NCBI GenBank assembly: GCA_034933305.1
Contig: JAYFNU010000006.1
Span: 1-64,000, forward strand
DNA length: 64,000 nt
Reading direction: 5' to 3'
DNA from: JAYFNU01 sp034933305
GTDB lineage: Bacteria; Bacillota; Clostridia; Oscillospirales; Ruminococcaceae
Shown here: piece by piece, positions 57,605 through 64,000 of the stretch
Numbering within the stretch: position 1 is the stretch's first letter
Layout: every line of letters begins with the position of its first letter
The notes under the pieces: generated by a model
What the model was told of the DNA's origin: nothing
What the model saw: the letters and a program-made list of their open reading frames with translations, nothing else
Databases searched by the model: none
Made by a program: the position numbers and the translations under genes

Positions 57605-58457
57605 GCGCGCAAAATTCGGCCCGGCCGGCAATTCGGTCAGCTTCGGCGAGCAGGGCTACAAGAGCTACGCGGACATCCCGAAATATACGGCAGGCATGGG
57701 CCTCGATGTGTTCGAGTACCAGTGCGGCCGCGGCGTCCATATCGCGGCGCCTGCGGCGGCGGAGCTCGGCGCGCTCGCCGCGTCCGCCGGCATCGGGCTG
57801 TCGGTCCACGCGCCCTATTTCATCTCGCTGTCGTCCGTCGAGGAGGAAAAGCGGAAGAATTCGGCGCGGTATTTGCTCGAGAGCGCCGCGGTCGTCGTCC
57901 CCATGGGAGGGCGGCGCATCATCCTCCACTCCGGCTCGTGCGGCAAGCTGCCCCGCGAGCAGGCGCTCGCGCTCGCGAAGGACACGCTGCGCTACTGCCT
58001 CGCGGAGCTCGACGCCGCCGGCTATGCCGACGTGACGCTGTGCCCCGAGACGATGGGAAAGATCAACCAGCTCGGCACGCTCGAGGAGGTCATGGAGCTG
58101 TGCTCGCTCGACGAGCGGCTCGTGCCGTGCATCGACTTCGGCCACCTCAACGCCCGCACGCACGGGGGCATCGCCTCGAAACAGGATTATGCCGCCATCC
58201 TCGATACGGTGGAGGACCGCCTCGGCCATGAGCGCCTGCGCACCTTCCACTCCCATTTCAGCAAGATCGAGTATTCCGAGGGGGGCGAGAAGCGCCACCT
58301 GACGTTCGGCGACACCGTGTTCGGCCCCGACCCGCGCCCGCTGCTCGAGCTCGTCGCCGAGCGGGAGCTCGCGCCGACGTTCATCTGCGAGTCCGACGGC
58401 ACGCAGGCCGAGGACGCCGCCGCCATGAAGCAAATCTATGACAGCCTGCTGTCTTGA
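57597..58457 (+). CDS. TIM-barrel protein, endonuclease IV-like (AP endonuclease family 2)
   Basis: 286 residues. FGPAGNSVSF, the FEYQCGRGV strand, LSVHAPYFISLSS, ILHSGSCGK, CPETMGKINQLGTLEEV, CIDFGHLNARTHGG, TFHSHFSKIEY and ICESDGTQAEDA carry the His/Glu/Asp metal ligands of endonuclease IV-type or xylose isomerase-like enzymes. It differs enough from E. coli Nfo that a sugar-isomerase-like role is also possible. It overlaps the yqeG-like gene by eight bases, so the two are translated together; both lie in a short operon leading to an M24 peptidase and efp. Confidence 0.8.
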   Translation: MTERAKFGPAGNSVSFGEQGYKSYADIPKYTAGMGLDVFEYQCGRGVHIAAPAAAELGALAASAGIGLSVHAPYFISLSSVEEEKRKNSARYLLESAAVVVPMGGRRIILHSGSCGKLPREQALALAKDTLRYCLAELDAAGYADVTLCPETMGKINQLGTLEEVMELCSLDERLVPCIDFGHLNARTHGGIASKQDYAAILDTVEDRLGHERLRTFHSHFSKIEYSEGGEKRHLTFGDTVFGPDPRPLLELVAERELAPTFICESDGTQAEDAAAMKQIYDSLLS

Positions 58458-58476
58458 CCAAAGGAGATAAAAAAGC

Positions 58477-59538
58477 ATGACAAGGATCGAAAAACTCAGA
58501 GAAAAACTGCCGCAGGGGATGTCGGCGCTCGTGATGAGCGAGTTCAACCGCCAGTATCTCAGCGGCATCGCGTCCGATATCGGCTTCGTGCTCGTCACGC
58601 CCGCGCACGCCCGCCTCATCGTCGACTTCCGCTACATCGAGGTCGCCCGCAAAAACGCCTTCGGCGTCGAGGTCGTGCTGATGGAGGATCCCTATGCGCA
58701 GCTCGCGGCGCTGCTCGCGGACGAGCATGTGAAGGAGGTCGCGATCGAGGAGCAGACGACGCTCGGCGAGCTCGCGACCCTCGAAGAGCGCGTCCCGGGC
58801 GTCTCGTTCGCGGCGAAAAAGGAGCTGAGCGACGCGCTGCGCGCGCTGCGCGCCGTCAAGGAGCCAGCGGAGATCGAAAAGATCAAAGCGGCGCAGAAGA
58901 TCACCGACACCGCCTTTTCCCACATTCTCGGCTTCATCGAGCCGGGCATGACCGAGCGCCGCATCGCGGCCGAGCTCGAATACCAGATGCGCCTCGCGGG
59001 CGCCGACGGCGTCGCGTTCCCGACGATCTGCGTGACGGGCAAAAAGACGTCGCTGCCGCACGGCGAGCCGGGCGAGGACATCGTGCGCAGGGGCGACTTC
59101 CTCACGATGGACTTCGGCGCGAAGAAGGACGGCTACTGCTCGGACATGACGCGCACGGTCGGCATCGGCGCGGTCAGCGAGGAGCAGCGGCGGGTCTATG
59201 AAACGGTGCTCGGCGCGCACCTCGCCTGCATCGACGCGGCGAAGCCCGGCATGACGGGCGTGGAGCTCGACAGGATCGCGCGCGACATGATCGACGAGGC
59301 CGGCTACAAGGGCTGCTTCGGCCACGGGCTCGGGCATTCGCTGGGGCTCGAGATCCACGAGGAGCCGCGCGCGTCGGTGAAGTGCGAGCAGGTCATGCGC
59401 GAGGACGTCATCATGACGGTCGAGCCGGGCATCTATCTCGAGAACAAATTCGGCGTGCGCATCGAAAACATGATCCGCTTCACGAAAGACGGCTGCGAGA
59501 ACCTGACGGGCAGCCCGCGCGAGCTGATTCTTCTGTAA
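58477..59538 (+). CDS. M24 family Xaa-Pro aminopeptidase
   Basis: 353 residues with the creatinase/aminopeptidase P layout: N-terminal domain (ALVMSEFNRQYLSGI) and pita-bread catalytic domain with metal ligands in MDFGAKKDGYCSDMTRTV, GHGLGHSLGLEIHEEP, VEPGIYLENKFGVRIENM. Cleaves the N-terminal residue before proline. AAAGGAG precedes ATG 58477. In Firmicutes this gene is commonly next to efp, as here; the EF-P gene helps translate proline stretches, but whether the pairing has meaning is unclear. Confidence 0.93.
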   Translation: MTRIEKLREKLPQGMSALVMSEFNRQYLSGIASDIGFVLVTPAHARLIVDFRYIEVARKNAFGVEVVLMEDPYAQLAALLADEHVKEVAIEEQTTLGELATLEERVPGVSFAAKKELSDALRALRAVKEPAEIEKIKAAQKITDTAFSHILGFIEPGMTERRIAAELEYQMRLAGADGVAFPTICVTGKKTSLPHGEPGEDIVRRGDFLTMDFGAKKDGYCSDMTRTVGIGAVSEEQRRVYETVLGAHLACIDAAKPGMTGVELDRIARDMIDEAGYKGCFGHGLGHSLGLEIHEEPRASVKCEQVMREDVIMTVEPGIYLENKFGVRIENMIRFTKDGCENLTGSPRELILL

Positions 59539-59542
59539 ATAC

Positions 59543-59572
59543 TTGATATAATGCCTCTGTTTATGGTACACT
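59543..59572 (+). promoter_or_regulatory. Putative promoter of efp
   Basis: TTGATA, 18-base spacer, TACACT, directly after the peptidase stop and 36 bases before efp. Confidence 0.5.
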
Positions 59573-59607
59573 ATCTTAGTTAAGTCAGTGTAAAAGGAGT
59601 ACAATAT

Positions 59608-60165
59608 ATGATAACTGCGGGCGAATTCAGGAACGGTGTCACGTTCGATGACGGCGGCAGCGTTTTTCAGATCATCGAGTTCCAGCACGTAAAGCCCGGC
59701 AAAGGCGCGGCCTTTGTTCGCACCAAGATCAAGAACGTGCTGACGGGTGCCGTCGTCGAGCGCACTTTCAACCCGACGGACAAATTCGAGAGTGCTTTCA
59801 TCGAGCGCCGCGCGATGACATATTCCTATGAAGACGGCGGCATGTATTATTTCATGGACAACGAGACGTACGAGCAGGTGCCCATCGCGGAGAAGGATCT
59901 GCCGGACAACTTCAAATTCGTCAAGGAAAACATGGAAGTCAAGGTCCTTTCGTACAAGGGCAACGTCTTCGGCATCGAACCGCCGAACTTTGTCGAGCTG
60001 CAGGTCACCGATACCGAGCCCGGCGTCAAGGGGAACACGGCGACCAACACGCTCAAGCCGGCAAAGCTGGAGACGGGCGCAGAGATCCGCGTGCCGCTGT
60101 TCATCAACGAGGGCGACAAGATCCGCATCGACACACGCACCGGAGAATACATGGAGAGGGCGTAA
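59608..60165 (+). CDS. efp: Elongation factor P
   Basis: Relieves ribosome stalling at polyproline. 185 residues in three domains: the loop KPGKGAAF with Lys32 reaching the P site, FNPTDKFESAFIERRAM in domain I/II, and KLETGAEIRVPLFINEGDKIRIDTRTGEYMERA in domain III. Lys32 is present, but no EpmA/YmfI modification gene is seen in the window. AAAAGGAG site. Confidence 0.97.
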   Translation: MITAGEFRNGVTFDDGGSVFQIIEFQHVKPGKGAAFVRTKIKNVLTGAVVERTFNPTDKFESAFIERRAMTYSYEDGGMYYFMDNETYEQVPIAEKDLPDNFKFVKENMEVKVLSYKGNVFGIEPPNFVELQVTDTEPGVKGNTATNTLKPAKLETGAEIRVPLFINEGDKIRIDTRTGEYMERA

Positions 60166-60183
60166 GCCGAAGGAGTGACAAAA

Positions 60184-60621
60184 ATGGAACTGACAGAAAA
60201 AGTAGCCTTCCTCAAGGGCCTCATCGAAGGCAGCGATCTCAAGCTCGGCGATAAAGAGCGCAAGGTCATGGACGCGATGGTCGAGATCCTCGACGATCTC
60301 GCCGGAACGGTCAGCGACGTCGACGACGATCTGTCGGCGCTGTATGACGACGTCGACGACATCTGCTCCGAGCTCGACGACATCGAGGCCGACCTCGACA
60401 CGCTGTTCGGCGACGAGGACGACGAGGACGCGGACGACGCGGACGACTTCATGTACGACGTCACGTGCGAAAAGTGCGGCGAGACGATCTGCGTCGACGA
60501 GGACACGCTCCTCGCGGGCGACGTGATCTGCCCGAACTGCGGCGAAAAGATCGAGTTCGATCTCGACTGCGACTGCGAAGACTGCGCCGACGGCTGCGAC
60601 AGCGGAAAAGAAAAATCCTGA
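60184..60621 (+). CDS. Acidic coiled protein with C-terminal zinc-ribbon (CD1247 N-domain type)
   Basis: 145 residues. The N-terminal half is helical (MELTEKVAFLKGLIEGSDLKLGDKERKVMDAMVEILDDL) and followed by a stretch where Asp and Glu dominate (about residues 40-90). The C-terminal part has CEKCGETICV and ICPNCGEKI, a four-Cys zinc-ribbon, then more cysteines (DCDCEDCADGCD). It resembles proteins annotated CD1247 N-terminal domain-containing, widespread in Clostridia and of unknown function. ATG 60184 has AAGGAG eight bases upstream. It is 18 bases after efp and presumably cotranscribed. Confidence 0.8.
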   Translation: MELTEKVAFLKGLIEGSDLKLGDKERKVMDAMVEILDDLAGTVSDVDDDLSALYDDVDDICSELDDIEADLDTLFGDEDDEDADDADDFMYDVTCEKCGETICVDEDTLLAGDVICPNCGEKIEFDLDCDCEDCADGCDSGKEKS

Positions 60622-60628
60622 CGACGGC

Positions 60629-60664
60629 AACGGGGCGGACACAAGCGGTCTGCCCCGTTTTTTA
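60629..60664 (+). terminator. Terminator after efp and the acidic zinc-ribbon gene
   Basis: A 12-bp stem (60629-60640 with 60648-60659, one G-T pair) with a T-run. Confidence 0.9.
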
Positions 60665-60689
60665 CTACGCGTGAACGGGGGACGATGGA

Positions 60690-62804
60690 ATGGGAGAGAA
60701 GCGTGTGTTTCGCGCCTCCTCGCCCGCGGACAGCGGCGAAGACCAGACCGGCGCCCGCAGAGGTCCGTTTAAGAAGGAACCGGCCGATGCGGCCGCGCAG
60801 ACCTCGCTTTCGGGAGAAGGCGGGGCTGTTTGCGATGCGCCGCAGCAGGCGGGGACGGCGGAACGCGGCCTGTTCGAGGTGAGCGAGGCGACCATCCGCG
60901 TCAACAAGGCGGCCCGCGCGGGAAAGCGGCGCCTGATGGATGTCGAGAGTGAGGTCAGCAGTGAGGCCGATCCCTTTGCCTCGCTCGGGCCGCTCGTCGC
61001 GTCGAAGCTCCCGCAGGAGGAGGCGCCGCGGCGGTCGCAGGATCTCGTCGACACGATGGAGCTCGAGATCCCGAAGAAACAGGCCCGCGCAGACGCAAAA
61101 AAGAGCGACCGGCGGCCCGCCGGGCGCAAAAAGGCGCACAGGACCGCCGGGACCGCGGGGAAGTCCTCGCTCGCCGGCTGGCTGCGCAAAAGCCCGAGAA
61201 ACCTCGCGCTGGGCATCGGCGCGGGGATCGCGTGCCTTGCGATTCTCGCGGGCGTCGGCGCGCTGTGCGTGCGCGCCATCCGCAACCAGACCGCGTCCCA
61301 GCCCGCGGACGACACCTACGTCGAGACGCTCCACATCGACCCGGACGAATACGCGGACGTCCTGCTCGCAAAGACGAAGGACGCCGGCGACGGCTACATA
61401 GCGGAAACGCTGTTCATCGGCGACAGCAACACGGCGCGCCTGTCGATGTACGGGTATCTGACGCTCGACAATGTCATCGGCATCGAGTCGCTTGGCATCG
61501 AGGACGTGACGACCTCAAAATGCGTCTACTTCTCCGGCTACGACAATCCCGTCACGATCCCCGAGGCCGTCAAGATGATGAAGCCGCGCCGCATCATCCT
61601 CAATTTCGGCACGAACAACATCATGTGGAACGACACAAACCGCTTTATCGAGGAATACGGGAAGTCGCTTGCCGCCGTCCGCGCGGCCTATCCCTACAGC
61701 GATATCATCATCTCGGCGATCCCGCCGCTCGGCAGCAACCGCAGCAACCAGAAGCTGACGATGGAGATCGTCGACGCCTACAACCTCGCGCTGCTGGATT
61801 TCGCGAAGGAAAAGGGGCTGACGTTCCTCAACATCTCTGAGACGCTCAAGGGCGACAACGGCTGGATGCGGACCGACTACGTCATCGAGGACGGCATCCA
61901 TCTGTCGAAGACGGCGCTCGAGGCGCTGCTGCGCTACGTGCGCACGCACAGCCATGTCGTCGACGACGCGCGACCGAAGCCGCTCGGCGACATCCCGGCG
62001 CGGCGCGCGGCCCCCGTCATCGAGACCGACAAGGAGGAATTCGACCCCGATACCGTCGTCAGTCTCGCCTACGACCTGTTCAAAGAAGACGGCTTCAGCC
62101 GCATCACCGACAGCGACGACCTGACCGACGCGGTGCGGCTCGAGTACGCGATCCCGTCCGAGACCGAAGCGGGCGAGGAGAAGAACGTCGCCGGCTATTT
62201 CTACAACTTCGTGCTCAAGCAGCTGACCTACAAGCAGGCGAAAATACAGCTCAGCGGCGAGAAAAAGGACACGACGTACAGCTTTTATGCGGTCGTCATC
62301 CCGAAGCTGTGCGAGACGCACACCTACGACCAGGGCAAGATCACCCTGGCGGCGACCTGCGTCACCGACGGCGTCATGACCTACACCTGCACGGTGTGCG
62401 GCTACCAGAAGACCGAGGTCATCCCGGCGCTCGGCCACGACTATCTTGAGATCACCGAGAATAGAACGGATGCGACCTGCGGCAAGGACGGCCAGCGCGT
62501 TTATGTCTGCCAGCGCCCGAGCTGCACGGAGAGCACGCAGGGCCACGTCAAGACGGAGGTCATCCCCGCGACGGGGCAGCACACCGTGACGACATGGACT
62601 GTCAAGACAGCAGCGACCTGCGGCAAGGCAGGCGTTGAAGAGGGCGTCTGCACCGTCTGCGGGAAGACGATTCAAAGGGAGATCCCCGCGACGGGGCAGC
62701 ACACGTGGGTCAGCGACGGCCAGGGCAAGGATACCTGCTCCGTGTGCGGCGCGACCCGCGATACGCCCGGCTACGTACCGCCGGAGACGCCGGCCACACC
62801 CTGA
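60690..62804 (+). CDS. Membrane-anchored SGNH/GDSL hydrolase with C-terminal cysteine-pair repeats
   Basis: 704 residues. Residues 1-165 are a charged, disordered-looking cytoplasmic region; about 170-197 form one membrane segment (LALGIGAGIACLAILAGVGA). The extracellular part has an SGNH hydrolase: block I FIGDSN (Ser246), block III NFGTNN and block V DGIHLS (Asp401, His404), likely removing acetyl groups from cell-wall or secreted polymers. After a linker, residues about 550-690 hold four repeats with paired cysteines (YTCTVCG, YVCQRPSC, GVCTVCG, DTCSVCG), each near a PATGQH/PALGH motif, a pattern seen in Firmicutes surface proteins. The large cytoplasmic tail is unusual. GGGGGA site upstream; monocistronic. 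Confidence 0.85.
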   Translation: MGEKRVFRASSPADSGEDQTGARRGPFKKEPADAAAQTSLSGEGGAVCDAPQQAGTAERGLFEVSEATIRVNKAARAGKRRLMDVESEVSSEADPFASLGPLVASKLPQEEAPRRSQDLVDTMELEIPKKQARADAKKSDRRPAGRKKAHRTAGTAGKSSLAGWLRKSPRNLALGIGAGIACLAILAGVGALCVRAIRNQTASQPADDTYVETLHIDPDEYADVLLAKTKDAGDGYIAETLFIGDSNTARLSMYGYLTLDNVIGIESLGIEDVTTSKCVYFSGYDNPVTIPEAVKMMKPRRIILNFGTNNIMWNDTNRFIEEYGKSLAAVRAAYPYSDIIISAIPPLGSNRSNQKLTMEIVDAYNLALLDFAKEKGLTFLNISETLKGDNGWMRTDYVIEDGIHLSKTALEALLRYVRTHSHVVDDARPKPLGDIPARRAAPVIETDKEEFDPDTVVSLAYDLFKEDGFSRITDSDDLTDAVRLEYAIPSETEAGEEKNVAGYFYNFVLKQLTYKQAKIQLSGEKKDTTYSFYAVVIPKLCETHTYDQGKITLAATCVTDGVMTYTCTVCGYQKTEVIPALGHDYLEITENRTDATCGKDGQRVYVCQRPSCTESTQGHVKTEVIPATGQHTVTTWTVKTAATCGKAGVEEGVCTVCGKTIQREIPATGQHTWVSDGQGKDTCSVCGATRDTPGYVPPETPATP

Positions 62805-62826
62805 GGCACCCCCGAAAAGAAGACCG

Positions 62827-62860
62827 AAAAAGACCGCCGGCGGCTGCCGGCGGTCTTTTC
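62827..62860. terminator. Bidirectional terminator between the SGNH hydrolase and the nucleotidase
   Basis: A stem of 13 bp (62829-62841 with 62846-62858), GGCT loop, A-run before and T-run after; sits between convergent stops. Confidence 0.92.
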
Positions 62861-62874
62861 TGTGTTCTGTGCGG

Positions 62875-64000
62875 TCACGGCTCGATGACGAGCCGCCCCT
62901 CGACGTGCGCGTCGAGATGGTTGGAGTTCGCGAGCAGCTCCTCGAAGATGCAGCAGCAGGAGGTCGCGACGACGCGCGCCCGGTGGTTCTGCTCGACTTC
63001 CGCGAGCGGCACGCCGAAGAAATCGTCGAAATTGCAGAAGTGGTATTTCTGCAGCGCGATCCGGATGCGCCGGTCGTCCGCGATGTCCTCGCCGTTGAGC
63101 TTGAACTCGAGGAACTTCTGCTGCGAGCGCGACCAGACGAAGCGGACTCCCCTGGAGTACTGGTAGAATTCCGTGTGGCCCCCGAAGGCCTCCTCGCGCA
63201 GCACGAAGGCGACCATGCGGCGCAGCTGCGCGCCCGTCACCTCGAGCATGTACATCGGGTCGTCGTAGGGGCAGCACTCCTGCAGATCCTGATACTGGAC
63301 GATGGGGCCGAGCTCCTCCTTCCGGATGCTGCCCGAGCCGTACAGCATGATGTCGAAGCTCGAGTCGACCTGCAGCAGGTCGGCGAACAGATCGCCGAGC
63401 TCGGTCTCCTCGGTGCGCGACGGGTGGGTGAGCTTGCGCGCGAGGGTCGCGATGATGCGCGCGTATTTCTGATCCGTCTGGTTTTTGTAGCGCAGGAGCA
63501 CGTCCTCGAGCACGGGGTCGGTCGGGCAGTGGGCCGCGTCGATGGGGACGCTGCGCCAGTGCTGGGACAGGACCTTGCGGGTGTCGGTGTCGAAGGTGAG
63601 GTCCATGCGGCCGATCTGGTCGGTGCCCGTGCCCGCCTGCACGATGGGGATGCCGTTGACGACGACGGGCTCCTCCAGGAAGGTGTGGGAGTGGCCGCCG
63701 ACGATGAGGTCGATGCGCCAGTTTTTATCGATGAGCGCGGCGAGCTCCTTGTCCTTCTCGATGCCGATGTGGGTCAGCAGCACGGTGTAGTCGATCTTGG
63801 TCGTCTTGTAGTTGTCGCAGATGATGCCGACCTCCTTGGCCGCCGCGCGCACGTCGACGAAGGAACCGATGAGCGCCTCGTTTTTCGTCTGCGCGAGGAT
63901 CTCCTCGGTGATGACGCCGATGAACATGATGTTCAGCCCGTCCTTTTCGATGACGGTGTAGGGCGTGAACAGGCGCACATGGTTGGTCCGGATGAAGAGG
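62875..64000 (-). CDS. 5'-nucleotidase/2',3'-cyclic phosphodiesterase family metallophosphatase, 5' part cut by window
   Basis: The C-terminal 375 or so residues of a UshA-like protein. The metallophosphatase part ends here with TVLLTHIGIEKDKEL and IVGGHSHTFLEEPVVVNGIPIVQAG (conserved GGHSH metal ligand). The second domain (ELGDLFADLLQ, DIMLYGSGSIRKEELGPIVQYQDLQECCPYDD, LEVTGAQLRRMVAF) is the 5'-nucleotidase C-terminal substrate domain. Reading continues in frame past 64000, so the signal peptide and N-terminal metal ligands are outside; the GTG near 63978 is internal. The end differs from classical UshA in having CCCIFEELL and a long Asn/His tail. Confidence 0.9.
   Translation of the reverse strand, partial: LFIRTNHVRLFTPYTVIEKDGLNIMFIGVITEEILAQTKNEALIGSFVDVRAAAKEVGIICDNYKTTKIDYTVLLTHIGIEKDKELAALIDKNWRIDLIVGGHSHTFLEEPVVVNGIPIVQAGTGTDQIGRMDLTFDTDTRKVLSQHWRSVPIDAAHCPTDPVLEDVLLRYKNQTDQKYARIIATLARKLTHPSRTEETELGDLFADLLQVDSSFDIMLYGSGSIRKEELGPIVQYQDLQECCPYDDPMYMLEVTGAQLRRMVAFVLREEAFGGHTEFYQYSRGVRFVWSRSQQKFLEFKLNGEDIADDRRIRIALQKYHFCNFDDFFGVPLAEVEQNHRARVVATSCCCIFEELLANSNHLDAHVEGRLVIEP

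Overview
The window is a GC-rich chromosomal segment from a spore-forming member of the Bacillota (class Clostridia). The lineage is inferred from several features: an uninterrupted sporulation sigma factor SigK; a Gram-positive S10-spc-alpha ribosomal supercluster with secY, adk, map, a KOW-domain protein and infA between rplO and rpmJ; zinc-binding forms of S4, S14 and L36; strong AGGAGG ribosome binding sites with frequent TTG/GTG starts; and oxygen-sensitive ferredoxin-linked enzymes. No species can be named. Nearly all the DNA is coding. I see no rRNA, tRNA, CRISPR array, prophage or insertion sequence.

Layout. 1-5.3 kb: cell-wall lytic transglycosylase MltG (cut by the window edge), an MGMT-like protein, two very small proteins, a MATE exporter, a DUF2461 protein and sigK. 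5.3-8.6 kb: a lipoprotein with a duplicated domain, an ApbE-type flavin transferase, a NusG_II protein and a YfbR-like nucleotidase; the first three resemble part of a surface flavinylation or electron-transfer locus. 8.6-16 kb: an orphan FakA-C-like domain protein and dusB diverge from polA, which is followed by rimI, a DMT transporter, tsaD and a DUF362 protein. 16-23 kb: GTP-dependent PEP carboxykinase, a HAD phosphatase fused to a nucleotidyltransferase-like domain, acpP, proS and a polytopic membrane protein. 23-39.1 kb: the ribosomal supercluster, rpsJ to rplQ, all on the + strand. 39.2-47.1 kb: a hotdog thioesterase, a YgiQ-type radical SAM protein, nadE, two acetyltransferases, and an aldo/keto reductase-DUF362 ferredoxin pair. 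47.4-48.9 kb: a sodium/solute symporter. 49.1-55.9 kb: two PaaK ligases around indolepyruvate:ferredoxin oxidoreductase (iorAB), then a double-ACT protein and a class I aminotransferase. 55.9-64 kb: a GNAT/OppA chimera, a YqeG phosphatase, an endonuclease IV-like protein, an M24 peptidase, efp, a small acidic zinc-ribbon protein, a membrane-anchored SGNH hydrolase and a cut 5'-nucleotidase-family gene.

How the genes may work together. The 49-56 kb genes make a coherent route: transamination of aromatic amino acids, oxidative decarboxylation of the arylpyruvate by IorAB with reduced ferredoxin, and arylacetate/acyl-CoA interconversion by the PaaK proteins, with the ACT protein as a possible amino-acid sensor. 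The lipoprotein, ApbE and NusG_II genes suggest covalent flavin loading of exported proteins.

Most unusual items: an L30 with a histone-H1-like tail of about 100 residues; the in-frame GNAT/OppA chimera, a real deletion or an assembly join; the HAD-nucleotidyltransferase fusion; the duplicated lipoprotein beside ApbE; a poly-threonine tail on S19; and direct repeats around the pckG -10 element. All family calls are from reading motifs and gene order by eye; no database search was run.
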